DNA of 64,000 nucleotides from Salinimicrobium sediminilitoris (GCF_020866905.1 NZ_JAIVCC010000001.1:153148-217147); one strand, 5' to 3'; shown: positions 17,691-28,102, numbered from the stretch's first letter. The notes: generated from the letters alone by a model not told the origin. A program made the numbers and translations.

Positions 17691-18151
17691 TTTCCCGCAG
17701 ATCACGCTGATTTTCACAGATCTAAAGTTCATTAATCTTTCTAGGAATTCCTTCAATAATGTTGTCTACATTGAAATTCACGAGAATTCCCAGTTTTAAT
17801 CCGGTTAGTTTTAAATATGTAAGAGTCTGTTTATGATGAACCGGAGCAATTGCCTCTATAGATTTCACTTCAATCAAAACCTTCTCTTGTATAAGAAGGT
17901 CCATTCGAAACCCCACCTCCAATTTTTCATTATTGAAAATTACAGGTACAGCCACTTCTTTTCTTACACTAAGCCCTTCTTTTCTCAATTCCGACGCGAG
18001 AGCTGCGACATAAACAGATTCTAATAAACCCGGCCCAAAGGAATTAAATACCTTAAAAATAGGACCTCGAATCTTATATGAAATTTCATTTTCGTCCATG
18101 AAGAATTAAGATAATATATTATCTGCGGTGATCTGCGAAATCTGCGGGAAA
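17691..18151. mobile_element. 461-bp cassette: GxxExxY gene between 31-bp imperfect inverted repeats
   Basis: The left end (17691-17721, starting TTTCCCGCAGAT) and right end (18121-18151, ending ATCTGCGGGAAA) are inverted copies: the outer 12 bases match exactly, and 23 of 31 bases overall by eye. The left repeat ends one base before the stop codon of the GxxExxY gene (17722), and the right repeat begins 22 bases upstream of its ATG (18099). The gene and its repeats thus form one compact unit, placed about 30 bases upstream of the MsrA-like start. No transposase is encoded. That it is mobile is inference. Confidence 0.5.
17722..18099 (-). CDS. GxxExxY family protein (PD-(D/E)XK nuclease-like)
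   Basis: A 125-residue protein with the defining motif GPGLLESVY (GxxExxY) near residue 23. A nuclease-like core follows: VGFRMDLLIQEKVLIEVKS supplies the Asp and the E-x-K of a PD-(D/E)XK fold, and LGILVNFN is the terminal strand. Length and order match the family. No biochemical function is established for it. It is enclosed by inverted repeats (see the cassette entry) that leave almost no extra DNA, which suggests the gene travels or amplifies together with its ends. Confidence 0.88.
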   Translation of the reverse strand: MDENEISYKIRGPIFKVFNSFGPGLLESVYVAALASELRKEGLSVRKEVAVPVIFNNEKLEVGFRMDLLIQEKVLIEVKSIEAIAPVHHKQTLTYLKLTGLKLGILVNFNVDNIIEGIPRKINEL

Positions 18152-18233
18152 CAATTTTGAAAACCAATCCTATTCCTGCATAAGATTTTTTATGCCTTCA
18201 GAAATCCTTTTAAGAAATCCGACGGATTTATTG

Positions 18234-18254
18234 TAAATTTGGCCTTTTAAGGAG
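18234..18254 (+). promoter_or_regulatory. -7 box and Shine-Dalgarno site of prfA
   Basis: TAAATTTG (18234-18241) is a perfect TAnnTTTG box. AAGGAG at 18249-18254 is a strong ribosome-binding site six bases before the ATG, which is unusual for this lineage and fixes the start. Confidence 0.5.
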
Positions 18255-18259
18255 ATGTT

Positions 18260-19336
18260 ATGATCGAGAAATTAAATATTGTAAAGCAGCGTTTTGACGA
18301 GGTGAATGATCTTATCATTCAACCCGATGTGATCGCCGATCAAAAGCGCTATATAGAGCTGAACAAGGAGTACAAGGATTTGAAAAAATTGATGGAGGTT
18401 CGTGAAGAATACATGAGCCTAATCAACAATAGAAAGGAAGCTGAAGAGATCATTGCCGATGGCAGCGATCCCGAAATGATCGATATGGCCAAGATGCAAC
18501 TGGAAGAGGCCAAAGAGCAGATTCCGGGGATGGAGGAGAAGATAAGAATGATGCTGGTGCCAAAGGATCCTGAAGACGCCAAAAATGTCGTGATGGAGAT
18601 TCGTGCAGGTACCGGTGGAGATGAAGCCAGTATTTTTGCAGGAGACCTTTACCGTATGTACACCAAATATATTGAGAGTAGAGGCTGGAAACATAATATT
18701 GTAGATTTTAGCGAAGGAACCAGCGGCGGATTCAAAGAAATAATTTTTGACGTCACCGGGGAAGATGTCTACGGAACTTTAAAATTTGAAGCGGGAGTGC
18801 ACCGGGTGCAACGTGTACCACAAACCGAAACTCAGGGGCGCGTGCATACTTCGGCGGCTACAGTGATGGTATTGCCCGAAGCTGAAGAATTTGACGTGGA
18901 GATCGACCCTAAGGATGTGCGTATTGATTACTTCTGTTCTTCGGGACCGGGAGGACAGTCGGTAAACACAACTTACTCGGCGGTGCGATTGACGCATACC
19001 CCTACAGGATTGGTGGCGCAGTGCCAGGATCAAAAATCCCAGCACAAGAACAAAGAAAAGGCTTTCCGAGTTTTGAGATCCAGGCTTTATGAGCAGGAAC
19101 TTGCAAAAAAGATGGAAGCAGATGCAGCCAAAAGGAACTCTATGGTTTCCAGTGGGGACAGGAGTGCCAAGATTCGAACTTATAATTATGCTCAGGGCAG
19201 GGTGACAGATCACCGTATAGGCCTTACGCTTTATGACCTTGGGAACATTATCAACGGAGATATCCAGAAGATCCTAGATGAGTTACAACTTGTAGAAAAC
19301 ACAGAGAAACTGAAAGAGAATTCAGACGTTTTTTAA
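18260..19336 (+). CDS. prfA: peptide chain release factor 1
   Basis: A 358-residue class I release factor that ends translation at UAG and UAA. The GGQ motif that enters the peptidyl-transferase centre lies in [20 protein letters not shown]. The codon-recognition tripeptide is of the RF1 PxT type (VPQTETQG) rather than the RF2 SPF type. Full length is normal. It is preceded by a -7 box and a strong ribosome-binding site, and followed by its own terminator 13 bases before the pyrF start. Its presence means UAG should be read as stop here, relevant to the in-frame TAG at 58737. Confidence 0.97.
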   Translation: MIEKLNIVKQRFDEVNDLIIQPDVIADQKRYIELNKEYKDLKKLMEVREEYMSLINNRKEAEEIIADGSDPEMIDMAKMQLEEAKEQIPGMEEKIRMMLVPKDPEDAKNVVMEIRAGTGGDEASIFAGDLYRMYTKYIESRGWKHNIVDFSEGTSGGFKEIIFDVTGEDVYGTLKFEAGVHRVQRVPQTETQGRVHTSAATVMVLPEAEEFDVEIDPKDVRIDYFCSSGPGGQSVNTTYSAVRLTHTPTGLVAQCQDQKSQHKNKEKAFRVLRSRLYEQELAKKMEADAAKRNSMVSSGDRSAKIRTYNYAQGRVTDHRIGLTLYDLGNIINGDIQKILDELQLVENTEKLKENSDVF

Positions 19337-19350
19337 ATAATAAAACCACT

Positions 19351-19378
19351 AAAGCTGCCGCACCCCGGCAGCTTTTTT
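19351..19378 (+). terminator. intrinsic terminator of prfA
   Basis: AAAGCTGCCG (19351-19360) and CGGCAGCTTT (19366-19375) form a perfect 10-bp stem with a five-base loop, then a T run. It ends 12 bases before the pyrF ATG, so pyrF expression would depend on partial read-through or on a promoter overlapping the hairpin. Confidence 0.75.
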
Positions 19379-19389
19379 ATTTCCAGCCC

Positions 19390-20199
19390 ATGACCACTTC
19401 CCAGTTAACTGAGCAAATACGCCTTAAAAATTCCTTTTTGTGTATAGGTCTTGATGTAGATCTCAATAAGATCCCGGAATTTCTTCTGAATGAGGAAGAT
19501 CCAATTTTCGCTTTTAATAAGGCGATCATTGATGCCACTCAACATTTGGCTGTAGCTTATAAGCCTAATCTCGCTTTTTACGAGGCACATGGACTTAAGG
19601 GTTGGAAAGCTCTTGAGAAAACGATCAATTACCTGAATGAAAATTTCCCGGACCTTTTCACCATTGCCGATGCAAAAAGGGGAGATATTGGCAACACCTC
19701 GGGCATGTATGCAAAAGCCTTTTTTGAGGATCTAAATTTTGATTCGGTTACGGTGGCCCCGTATATGGGAAAAGATTCAATAGAACCCTTTCTGGCTTAC
19801 CAGAACAAACATACCATTCTCCTGGCCTTAACTTCTAACGCAGGCGCCTATGATTTTCAGACGCAAACTGTGGAAGGAGAGGAGCTGTATAAAAAGGTGA
19901 TCAAAACCTCCAGAAACTGGACCAACGGTCAAAATTTGATGTATGTGGTAGGTGCGACCAAGGCAGAATATCTGCGTGAAATTAGAAAAATCATTCCCGA
20001 AAATTTCCTTTTAGTGCCGGGAGTGGGAGCGCAGGGGGGAAGTTTAAAAGAGGTTTGTGAATATGGAATGAGTCGCAATGTGGGCTTGCTTATTAATGCT
20101 TCCCGGGCCGTAATTTATGCCTCCAATGCTGAAGATTTTGCTGAAGCCGCTGCTGCCGAAGCCGGAAAATTACAGCAGGAAATGGCCGGTTACCTGTAA
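19390..20199 (+). CDS. pyrF: orotidine-5'-phosphate decarboxylase
   Basis: A 269-residue cytosolic enzyme converting OMP to UMP, the last step of de novo pyrimidine synthesis. The catalytic Asp/Lys array is [21 protein letters not shown] (near residue 92). [13 protein letters not shown] at the N terminus, [14 protein letters not shown] and the phosphate-binding VPGVGAQGG complete the type 2 OMP decarboxylase pattern; the length (~270) also fits type 2. It starts just behind the prfA terminator. A short AAAAATGTCATTTTT palindrome follows its stop. Confidence 0.95.
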   Translation: MTTSQLTEQIRLKNSFLCIGLDVDLNKIPEFLLNEEDPIFAFNKAIIDATQHLAVAYKPNLAFYEAHGLKGWKALEKTINYLNENFPDLFTIADAKRGDIGNTSGMYAKAFFEDLNFDSVTVAPYMGKDSIEPFLAYQNKHTILLALTSNAGAYDFQTQTVEGEELYKKVIKTSRNWTNGQNLMYVVGATKAEYLREIRKIIPENFLLVPGVGAQGGSLKEVCEYGMSRNVGLLINASRAVIYASNAEDFAEAAAAEAGKLQQEMAGYL

Positions 20200-20216
20200 C
20201 CGGAATTACTTCTGAA

Positions 20217-20245
20217 AAGGCTGTCAAAAATGTCATTTTTGGCAC
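20217..20245 (+). terminator. palindrome after pyrF
   Basis: CAAAAATGTCATTTTTGGC, centred near 20234, belongs to the AAAAATGnCATTTTT family seen at several gene ends. GGCTGTC precedes it. The stem is A/T-rich, so termination may be weak. Confidence 0.4.
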
Positions 20246-20264
20246 CTCATAAATTCCCCGATCT

Positions 20265-21062
20265 ATGAAAGTTTTTTACGATCAACTAAATCGCAAACTT
20301 GAGCTGAAGGATCTTCTACGGCGAATCGTGAGTCTGGTGCCAAGCCAGACAGAGCTATTGGTGGATCTGGGACTTCGAAAAAAGATCGTGGGGGTAACTA
20401 AATTCTGTGTACATCCGGAAGACCTTCGAAAGGAAAAAAAGGTGGTAGGAGGCACCAAACAGGTACATTACGACCGTATCAAAGCCCTTGCACCAGATAT
20501 TATACTCTGCAACAAAGAAGAAAATACCGAAGAAATGGTAACTGAGCTTGAAAAGATAGCTCCTGTCCATGTTTCCAATGTTATGACTATTGAGGATTCC
20601 CTTGAGCTTATTCTGCAGTACGGGGAAATTTTCGGGGTAACTGAGAAAGCTTCAGAAATATCAGAGAAAATAGCATTCTTGAAGAACGAATTTCAGAAGG
20701 AAATGGAAAAGGTTCCGGAACGTAAGGTGGCTTATTTTATCTGGAAAAATCCGTGGATGGTGGCAGGAAAAGACACTTTTATAGATCATCTCCTCGAACT
20801 TAACCGCTTTAAAAATGCCTTTTCCGAGAAAGATTCCCGTTATCCTGAAATTGAGTTGGAACAGTTAGAACAGCAAAATGTAGAGCTGGTGCTTCTTTCG
20901 ACAGAACCTTTTCCCTTTAAATTGAAAGTTAGAGATGCGTTTAAAAAAGAGGTGAAGATGGACCGGGTCCACATTGTGGACGGAGAATATTTTAGCTGGT
21001 ACGGGTCGCGTCTGATTTCAGCTTTTGCTTACTTCAGAAAACTTCAGGCAGTCCTTTCCTGA
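20265..21062 (+). CDS. helical-backbone metal-receptor family protein (BtuF-like), no signal peptide
   Basis: A 265-residue protein of the ABC-transporter substrate-binding fold with a long central helix: RIVSLVPSQTELLVDLGL, VVGGTKQVHYDRIKALAPDIILCNKEE and the long helix near residues 115-150. It resembles BtuF and other cobalamin or heme/siderophore receptors. Unlike periplasmic receptors it begins MKVFYDQLNRKLEL with no signal peptide or lipobox, so it should be cytosolic. No permease or ATPase genes are adjacent. A B12-related role would fit the B12-dependent mutase gene 3 kb away, but this is only context. Its 3' end overlaps the next, convergent gene by 19 bases. Confidence 0.72.
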   Translation: MKVFYDQLNRKLELKDLLRRIVSLVPSQTELLVDLGLRKKIVGVTKFCVHPEDLRKEKKVVGGTKQVHYDRIKALAPDIILCNKEENTEEMVTELEKIAPVHVSNVMTIEDSLELILQYGEIFGVTEKASEISEKIAFLKNEFQKEMEKVPERKVAYFIWKNPWMVAGKDTFIDHLLELNRFKNAFSEKDSRYPEIELEQLEQQNVELVLLSTEPFPFKLKVRDAFKKEVKMDRVHIVDGEYFSWYGSRLISAFAYFRKLQAVLS

Positions 21063-21229
21063 TTCTTTTCCATGCGACGGATCTCCTTTAGGATTTTGCA
21101 GGCCTTTTCATTGAGCAAATCGCTGCGGGATTTGTCCACTAAGGCGAGTTCAAACGACCTGCGCATTAGGAAAGTATATTTTTCCTGTAGGCGCTCCAGC
21201 GTAGATCTTGGTTCAAATAATCGAAACAT
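21044..21229 (-). CDS. Lacal_2735-family small protein
   Basis: A 61-residue protein beginning MFRLFEPRSTLERLQEKYTF, rich in charged helix-forming residues. The MF-x-LF start, the LERLQEKY helix, the SR-x-D turn and the C-terminal KILKEIR helix match the short Bacteroidota family named Lacal_2735. It is probably a two-helix hairpin; function unknown. It ends inside the 3' end of the BtuF-like gene, on the opposite strand. Confidence 0.7.
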   Translation of the reverse strand: MFRLFEPRSTLERLQEKYTFLMRRSFELALVDKSRSDLLNEKACKILKEIRRMEKNQERTA

Positions 21230-21826
21230 AGGGTTTTTCTTATTACCACAAAGATATCTTTCACAATTTCGAACATGTGCTAACCTAAAGTTAACATTTT
21301 GGTAAAAGTGGGTTTTATACCGGCTTCTCTTGTTAAAAACTCAACTTTTAGCATCACATATTTGAGGTTCTACCATTGTTCCCGGAGTTTTTCGACTGTT
21401 CATAACCCTATAAATTGGAGTAAGAATGTGCTAAAAGAAAGGTTTGCAACTTCTAGAGGGAAATTTTTAAATACCTAATTAGTAGCCGAAGTAAAGAAGT
21501 CAGTGGTGAGATTTCCTGAACATTTAAAGTTTCTATATCAACCTGGTAAGAGGTGAGACAGAACAGTGAATAAATTGCATCATCTTGCTGATTTTTAGTA
21601 TTTTAATTTTGTTTGTTTTGGTGTCGGCTGCAAATTTGCTAATATAGCATTCTTAAATTTTTAAGTTATTCTGAAATTAGGTGGATTTTTCTATTGATAT
21701 TTCATCAAAGATTTATTTTTTACACGATTCTTTAATTCGTAGCCCTAAACGTTAAATATGTGGTTTGTAAAGGATTACATCTATATCTTGTTCCTTTCTA
21801 AAACATTAACCATTTATTTAATAATT
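21230..21826. other. A/T-rich intergenic region before the S8 protease
   Basis: About 600 bases with no convincing gene. A TAATTTTG box at 21604-21611 could be a promoter for the protease, giving a leader of roughly 200 bases. CTTAAATTTTTAAG near 21651 is a small palindrome. The open frame from 21758 merely extends the protease upstream of its lipoprotein signal. Confidence 0.4.
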
Positions 21827-23251
21827 ATGACGAAAAAATTAAACTTTTCAAAAATCATGTTGTCGGCTCTTGCAATGGGTCTGGTTTTTACCTCCTGCCA
21901 AAAGGAAGAGGTTGTGAACGAGGAGGAAACTGCTAATATTCAATTAGAAGATGCGCCTTTTACCAATTATATGGTAATTACGGAAACTAATGGAGTAAAT
22001 GAATCTGCAGAAAGTCCTTCGGTAATAAATGGGGAGGTGATTTCAAGTATTCCTGAATTAGGTATAGCTCTGGTTAGCAGTAAAGATCTTGATTTTGCAA
22101 AAAATACCATGAAAAGTAAGGAGGTAGTTGCAGTTATTCCCGACTACGAGATAGCATGGATACCTTCAGCACAAAACCAGGAGGTGACTTCGATGGAAGT
22201 TTCCTCGGAAGCCTTGACCCCTAGCCCGGGTTCTACTGAGACATCATATATTCGTTTGTGGGGTATGGAGGCAATTGAAGCACCAGAAGCATGGAATGCT
22301 GGTTTTACGGGTAAAGGTGCAAGAGTTTTTATTCTTGATTCCGGGATAGATAGAGATAATGTGGAATTTTCTCAAAACCTGAATAAGGACCTTTCTGCTT
22401 CCTTCGTTCCGGGCGAGCCGTACTGGACCAGTCCTGGGCGTTTTGCCAACCACGGGACCCATGTTGCAGGGACTATAGCTGCAAATAAAAATGATTTTGG
22501 AGTGATAGGAGTTGCCTATGAGGCAGAAATAGCTGCAGTAAAAGTTCTTAAGGAGGTTGATGGCACTGGTTCAATGAGTTCCATCTACTATGGAATAATA
22601 CATGCAGGTCAAAATGGAGCCGATGTTATTAACATGAGTTTGGGTACTACCTTTAACAAAAATGGAGGTTATGTCATAGATGCTAACGGCAAAAAACTAA
22701 ACATTCCTGCTAATGATATTCAGGCTTTAATTAATATTCTACAACAGGCTATTGACTTTGCTCACGGACAGGGGTCTACTATTATTGCTTCAGCGGGAAA
22801 TGATCCTATTAATTTTGATGGGAATAGATCTTATTTGAAATTTCCAGCGGGATTTAATAACGTAATCTCAATTTCCGCTACAGCTCCTGAAGGATGGCAT
22901 CCCTATTCCAATCCATATACCAATTTTGATGTGCCTACTCACTATACTACCTATGGAAGATCTTTAATAGATTTTGCTGCACCGGGTGGAGACTGGGATG
23001 TATCTTCATTGGACATGATTTGGAGTGTTGCAAGTGGGGAAAATGCCTTTAATTACAATGCAGGGACAAGTATGGCAGCGCCGCATGCCTCTGGTGTAGC
23101 GGCACTTATTATTGCTAAGAACGGAGGTTCTATGGATCCTTTTGAAGTTGAAAAGCAAATGATCAAAACAGCTGATCATGTAGCTGGCAACGGGCAAACT
23201 CTTTATTTTGGTACAGGAAGAGTTAATGCTTATCGTGCAGTTACTGAATAG
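21827..23251 (+). CDS. secreted S8 (subtilisin-family) serine protease, lipoprotein
   Basis: A 474-residue protein. I start it at 21827 (MTKKLNFSKIMLSALAMG), which gives a lipoprotein signal with lipobox FTSC; the frame is open from 21758 but that stretch is not signal-like. A prodomain of the inhibitor I9 type is followed by the catalytic domain. Asp in VFILDSGIDRDN, His in NHGTHVAGTIAANK, oxyanion Asn in IIASAGND and Ser in GTSMAAPHASGVAAL make a complete triad. No C-terminal sorting domain follows, so it is probably anchored by its lipid. Likely role: extracellular or surface proteolysis. A strong terminator follows. Confidence 0.92.
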   Translation: MTKKLNFSKIMLSALAMGLVFTSCQKEEVVNEEETANIQLEDAPFTNYMVITETNGVNESAESPSVINGEVISSIPELGIALVSSKDLDFAKNTMKSKEVVAVIPDYEIAWIPSAQNQEVTSMEVSSEALTPSPGSTETSYIRLWGMEAIEAPEAWNAGFTGKGARVFILDSGIDRDNVEFSQNLNKDLSASFVPGEPYWTSPGRFANHGTHVAGTIAANKNDFGVIGVAYEAEIAAVKVLKEVDGTGSMSSIYYGIIHAGQNGADVINMSLGTTFNKNGGYVIDANGKKLNIPANDIQALINILQQAIDFAHGQGSTIIASAGNDPINFDGNRSYLKFPAGFNNVISISATAPEGWHPYSNPYTNFDVPTHYTTYGRSLIDFAAPGGDWDVSSLDMIWSVASGENAFNYNAGTSMAAPHASGVAALIIAKNGGSMDPFEVEKQMIKTADHVAGNGQTLYFGTGRVNAYRAVTE

Positions 23252-23274
23252 TTGTAGATAAATTTAATCCTAAA

Positions 23275-23318
23275 AAGAAACCGGCTTCCTAAAATTAAGG
23301 AAGCCGGTTTCTTTTTTT
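23275..23318 (+). terminator. strong intrinsic terminator of the S8 protease gene
   Basis: A perfect 16-bp stem (23275-23290 with 23298-23313; core ACCGGCTTCCT/AGGAAGCCGGT), a seven-base loop and a seven-T tail. Confidence 0.88.
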
Positions 23319-23422
23319 ACAATTTTGGTTCAATAGATAAAATTCCAGGTTAGCAATATGAAAAGCGCCAACCCAATTCGGACTCCAAACTTCATGAACC
23401 TTAAAAACTTTAAACCTTGCCA

Positions 23423-24130
23423 TCAGTCCTGTAAAGCAAACACTCTCTGTAATAGATTGGTTGTTCTGGAGGCGAAATTGTTCCTGATTTCTTTTTCTTC
23501 TACAGCTATCATAGTGTATACTCCGTCGAGAGCCTCCTGTGTCACGTAGTCGGCAAGATCGGGGTTGACGTCGTTAGTGAGAGGCAGAGCATTGTACCGG
23601 TTGATGATGTTGGTCCATATTTGTGTGGCTCCTACGCGGTCAAGGGAATTGGTGATGACCGGGTTGAACCGGGTGTAAAGTGGATCTGTAGTTTTTTGAA
23701 CGAGGTAGGAGGTAGCGGCGGTGTCGTCTCCTAAAAGAATATTGCGGGCATCGGTAAAGGTGATCTGTTTTACCGCGTCTACAAAAATGGGAGTCGCTTC
23801 TTTTACGGCATCTTCGGCGGCACGGTTCAGCACTTTTAAACCTTCATCTGCCAGGGAGCTCATTCCCAGGTCCCGAAGGGTCCTGTCCACCTTTTGCAAT
23901 TCCGGCGGAAGATTAATACGCACAAGTTCATTGCTGAAAAATCCATCCTCCTGTGCAAGTTTGGTCACCTGTTTTTCAATTCCAAAATCCAGCGCCTGGC
24001 GTAGACCTGCGGCAACTTCGGTATTGGTGACGCCGGTACCTTCCTGGGGCAGGGAATCGGCTATTTGTTGTAATTCTGCACAACCTGTAAGTAATGGAGC
24101 CATGATAAGGAGGAGGAAAAATTTCTTCAT
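23423..24130 (-). CDS. DUF4197 lipoprotein
   Basis: A 235-residue exported lipoprotein: the signal MKKFFLLLIMAPLLTGC has a lipobox (LTGC). The mature part is mostly helical. The segments GLRQALDFGIEKQVTKLAQEDGFFSN, ALDGVYTMIAVEEKEIR and the C-terminal RTTNLLQRVFAL are characteristic of DUF4197, found in many Gram-negatives. Function unknown. It is transcribed divergently from icmF. Confidence 0.88.
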   Translation of the reverse strand: MKKFFLLLIMAPLLTGCAELQQIADSLPQEGTGVTNTEVAAGLRQALDFGIEKQVTKLAQEDGFFSNELVRINLPPELQKVDRTLRDLGMSSLADEGLKVLNRAAEDAVKEATPIFVDAVKQITFTDARNILLGDDTAATSYLVQKTTDPLYTRFNPVITNSLDRVGATQIWTNIINRYNALPLTNDVNPDLADYVTQEALDGVYTMIAVEEKEIRNNFASRTTNLLQRVFALQD

Positions 24131-24311
24131 AATTCTGTTTTTGTCAAAGTTACTTATTAGCCGGGGATTAAAGTCATAAACAAAAGTTATCCTGCTGTTC
24201 CCTTTTTTTAGTAATATTCAGGAATTAGCCTTGTGAGTTTATTATCTACTTCAAAATGGCAACTTCGTTTCTAAATTCGTAAATTGCACGCCCTAAAACG
24301 TTTTCGAAAAA

Positions 24312-27300
24312 ATGGAACAACAAGCTCCTTATAAACCCAAGAACAAAGTAAGAATAGTAACCGCAGCTTCCCTTTTTGACGGGCACGATGCCGCAATAAA
24401 TATCATGAGACGCATCATACAGTCTACCGGAGTGGAGGTGATCCACCTGGGACATGACCGTAGTGTGGAAGAGGTTGTGAATTGTGCAATACAGGAAGAT
24501 GCGAATGCGATTGCAATGACTTCGTACCAGGGTGGGCATACCGAGTATTTTAAATATATGTATGACCTTCTTAAAGAAAAAGGTGCAGAACACATCAAGA
24601 TCTTCGGCGGCGGCGGCGGAGTGATCCTGCCCGAGGAGATCAGGGAACTTGAAGATTACGGCATTACAAGGATCTATTCTCCCGATGACGGTCGCGAACT
24701 AGGTCTGCAGGGAATGATCAACGATCTTGTAAAGCAAGCAGATTATCCGCTGGGTGATAGCCTTAACGGAGAGATAAAGGAGCTGGAAAACAAAACTGCG
24801 GGTGCAATTGCCAGGGTAATTTCGGCTGCAGAAAACTTTCCTGAAATAGCAAAAGACACCCTTGAGAAAATACATTCAGAAAATAAAGAAAGAGATATTC
24901 CGGTCCTTGGAATCACCGGAACAGGTGGTGCTGGAAAATCATCCCTGGTTGACGAGCTTGTTCGTCGTTATTTGATGGATTTTCCGGAAAAGACCATTGG
25001 AATTATTTCTGTTGACCCTTCAAAAAGGAAGACCGGAGGTGCCCTTTTAGGAGATCGCATCAGGATGAATTCCATTAATAACTCACGGGTTTATATGAGA
25101 TCTTTGGCAACCCGCCAGTCAAACCTTGCTTTATCAAAATATGTTGCTGAAGCTATTGAGGTATTAAAAGCCGCGAATTATGATCTTATTGTATTGGAAA
25201 CTTCAGGAATTGGGCAATCGGATACCGAAATCCTGGAACATTCTGATGTTTCACTTTATGTAATGACCCCTGAATTTGGTGCTGCCACTCAGCTGGAAAA
25301 AATTGACATGCTGGACTTTGCCGATCTGGTTGCGATCAACAAATTTGACAAGCGTGGGGCATTGGACGCCCTTCGGGACGTGAAGAAACAATATCAACGC
25401 AATCATGGATTATGGCACGAGAATGTGGATAACCTTCCTGTTTTTGGAACTATTGCTTCCCAATTCAATGATCCGGGGATGAATACCCTCTATAAACAGA
25501 TCATGGATATGATCGATGAAAAAGCAGGAGGTCATTTCAACTCTACATTCAACATCTCAAAAGAGATGAGCGAAAAGATTTTTGTGATCCCGCCAAACAG
25601 AACGAGGTATCTTTCAGAAATTTCTGAAAATAATCGCTCTTATGACGAGAAAGCAGCTTCCCAGGCCGAGGTGGCTCAAAAACTTTACGGCATTTTTAAA
25701 ACAATAGAATCTGTTACGGGAGTAAAGCTGGGATTGAACCAGTATGGACTTGATGAAGATGATCTTAATAATGCCACAACTTCAGAAAATAAAGAACTTA
25801 CCGAACTTTTAAAGAAAGAATTCGATAAAGTAAAAATGGACCTCGATCCATATAACTGGGAAGTAATTACCGGGTGGGACGAAAAAGTCAATAAATACAA
25901 GCAGCCTGTCTACAGCTTTAAGGTTCGTGATAAGGAAATAAAAATCGAAACCCACACCGAATCTCTTTCACATACACAGATCCCTAAAGTAGCACTTCCA
26001 AAATATGAAGCATGGGGAGACATTTTGCGCTGGTGCCTTCAGGAAAATGTGCCGGGAGAATTCCCGTATACTGCGGGACTTTATCCTTTTAAAAGGCAGG
26101 GAGAAGATCCAACAAGAATGTTCGCGGGAGAAGGCTCTCCGGAGAGAACCAACCGTCGTTTCCATTACGTAAGTATGGGCTTACCGGCAAAAAGGCTTTC
26201 CACGGCATTCGATTCGGTGACCTTATATGGAAATGACCCCGACCACCGACCAGATATCTACGGAAAGATTGGGAACGCAGGAGTTTCTATTTGCTGTCTT
26301 GACGATGCCAAAAAATTATATTCGGGGTTTGATCTTGCAGATCCTATGACTTCGGTGAGTATGACCATTAACGGTCCTGCTCCAATGCTGCTCGGATTTT
26401 TCATGAATGCTGCTATCGACCAGCAATGTGAGAAATACATCAAAGAGAACGGCCTGGAAAAAGAGGTGCAGAAGAAGATCGATAAACTCTATTCCGAAAA
26501 AGGAATGGGGCAGCCAAAATACAGAGGTGAACTGCCGGAAGGAAATGACGGCCTCGGATTAATGTTGCTTGGTGTGACCGGAGACCAGGTTTTGCCTGCA
26601 GATGTTTATGCCGATATTAAAAAGAGGACTTTAAGTCAGGTTCGGGGAACTGTGCAGGCGGATATTCTTAAGGAAGATCAGGCACAAAACACCTGTATTT
26701 TTTCTACAGAATTTGCATTGAGGTTAATGGGAGACGTGCAGGAATATTTTATCGAGGAGAATGTGCGGAATTTTTATTCGGTTTCCATTTCTGGCTATCA
26801 CATTGCCGAAGCCGGAGCTAATCCTGTTACCCAGCTCGCTCTCACCCTTGCTAATGGATTCACATATGTAGAATATTACCTGAGCAGGGGAATGGACATC
26901 AATAAATTCGGACCTAACCTTTCTTTCTTCTTTTCTAATGGAATTGATCCGGAATATGCGGTTATTGGAAGAGTTGCCAGGAAGATCTGGGCTAAAGCCT
27001 TAAAGCATAAATACGGAGCGAACCCAAGGGCGCAAATGCTGAAGTACCACATCCAGACTTCAGGAAGATCCCTTCATGCGCAGGAGATCGACTTTAACGA
27101 TATCAGGACAACACTTCAGGCACTTTATGCGATCTATGACAATTGTAATTCATTGCATACAAATGCTTATGATGAGGCCATCACTACGCCAACAGAAGCT
27201 TCAGTAAGAAGGGCTATGGCCATACAGTTGATCATCAATAAGGAATTAGGATTGACCAAGAATGAAAACCCAATTCAGGGTGCCTTTATTATTGAAGAAC

Positions 27301-27743
27301 TCACAGATCTTGTGGAAGAAGCCGTTCTTTTGGAATTCGACCGAATTACCGAAAGAGGGGGTGTCTTGGGAGCCATGGAAACCATGTATCAACGCAGTAA
27401 GATCCAGGAAGAAAGTCTTTATTATGAAACTCTGAAGCACAACGGGGAATTTCCCATAATCGGGGTAAACACATTCCTTAGTTCTACAGGATCCCCAACA
27501 GTGACTCCCGGCGAAGTTATAAGGGCCACAGAAGAGGAGAAACAGGCACAGATAAATACTTTGAAGGACCTTCATGAAGCCAAAAAAGAACTGGAGCATG
27601 AAACGCTGGAAAAGGTGAAACAGGCAGCTATTCAAAATGAAAACATTTTTGAAGTCCTTATGGAAGCGACCAAAGTTTGCTCCCTTGGCCAGATCACTAC
27701 AGCTTTGTTTGAAGTAGGAGGACAGTATAGAAGAAATATGTAA
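24312..27743 (+). CDS. icmF: fused B12-dependent acyl-CoA mutase with G-protein chaperone (IcmF)
   Basis: A 1143-residue fusion, cytosolic. Order: B12-binding domain (~15-145; base-off motif SLFDGHDAA contains the D-x-H signature), MeaB-like P-loop GTPase (~190-420; [25 protein letters not shown]-like switch region, NKFDKRG), then the TIM-barrel acyl-CoA mutase (~550-1143; [40 protein letters not shown]). This is the IcmF architecture, carrying out isobutyryl-/butyryl-CoA or methylmalonyl-CoA carbon-skeleton rearrangement with its own cofactor-loading GTPase. I cannot decide substrate preference from the residues alone. The gene is followed by duplicated repeats and hairpins. Confidence 0.93.
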   Translation: MEQQAPYKPKNKVRIVTAASLFDGHDAAINIMRRIIQSTGVEVIHLGHDRSVEEVVNCAIQEDANAIAMTSYQGGHTEYFKYMYDLLKEKGAEHIKIFGGGGGVILPEEIRELEDYGITRIYSPDDGRELGLQGMINDLVKQADYPLGDSLNGEIKELENKTAGAIARVISAAENFPEIAKDTLEKIHSENKERDIPVLGITGTGGAGKSSLVDELVRRYLMDFPEKTIGIISVDPSKRKTGGALLGDRIRMNSINNSRVYMRSLATRQSNLALSKYVAEAIEVLKAANYDLIVLETSGIGQSDTEILEHSDVSLYVMTPEFGAATQLEKIDMLDFADLVAINKFDKRGALDALRDVKKQYQRNHGLWHENVDNLPVFGTIASQFNDPGMNTLYKQIMDMIDEKAGGHFNSTFNISKEMSEKIFVIPPNRTRYLSEISENNRSYDEKAASQAEVAQKLYGIFKTIESVTGVKLGLNQYGLDEDDLNNATTSENKELTELLKKEFDKVKMDLDPYNWEVITGWDEKVNKYKQPVYSFKVRDKEIKIETHTESLSHTQIPKVALPKYEAWGDILRWCLQENVPGEFPYTAGLYPFKRQGEDPTRMFAGEGSPERTNRRFHYVSMGLPAKRLSTAFDSVTLYGNDPDHRPDIYGKIGNAGVSICCLDDAKKLYSGFDLADPMTSVSMTINGPAPMLLGFFMNAAIDQQCEKYIKENGLEKEVQKKIDKLYSEKGMGQPKYRGELPEGNDGLGLMLLGVTGDQVLPADVYADIKKRTLSQVRGTVQADILKEDQAQNTCIFSTEFALRLMGDVQEYFIEENVRNFYSVSISGYHIAEAGANPVTQLALTLANGFTYVEYYLSRGMDINKFGPNLSFFFSNGIDPEYAVIGRVARKIWAKALKHKYGANPRAQMLKYHIQTSGRSLHAQEIDFNDIRTTLQALYAIYDNCNSLHTNAYDEAITTPTEASVRRAMAIQLIINKELGLTKNENPIQGAFIIEELTDLVEEAVLLEFDRITERGGVLGAMETMYQRSKIQEESLYYETLKHNGEFPIIGVNTFLSSTGSPTVTPGEVIRATEEEKQAQINTLKDLHEAKKELEHETLEKVKQAAIQNENIFEVLMEATKVCSLGQITTALFEVGGQYRRNM

Positions 27744-28095
27744 GCAGGTCGCCCTTTTTCTCAACCGAAGGGCAGAGAAAAAGGTGCAGGCTGCTTATCC
27801 CGATGAGCGGTAGCGAGATCGGGATCTATTTAAAACGGAATTTCGTTTGTGTTGTGAAAGCCGTGCGAATCGCTTATCCCGATGAGCGGTAGCGATATCG
27901 GATCTCTTTAAACCGGAATTTCGTTTGTGTGGTAAAAGCAGATCGCCCTTTTTCTCAAGCGAAGGGCAGAGAAAAAGGTGCAGGCTGCTTATCCGGATGA
28001 GCGGTAGCGATATCGGGATCTATTTAAAACAGAATTTTCATTGTTTTGTGAAAGCCGTGCGAATCGCTTATCCCGATGACGGATAGCGATGACTA
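27743..28095. repeat. 194-bp imperfect tandem duplication with CCCGAT...ATCGGG hairpins
   Basis: A unit starting AGCAGGTCGCCCTTTTTCTC at 27743 recurs at 27937 (AGCAGATCGCCC...). Each unit holds two copies of a small hairpin, CCCGATGAGCGGTAGCGANATCGGG or a variant, near 27799, 27878, 27991 and 28070. The second copy is truncated at about 28095. There is no coding potential. Confidence 0.75.
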
Positions 28096-28102
28096 AATCA
28101 TT

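Noticed and set aside
23323-23450. Minus-strand ~42-codon frame between the S8 terminator and the DUF4197 gene
   Set aside because: Overlaps the 3' end of DUF4197 and the terminator hairpin; no promoter or recognisable pattern.
23721-24179. 152-codon frame opposite the DUF4197 gene
   Set aside because: Serine/arginine-rich shadow typical of antisense frames over a real gene.
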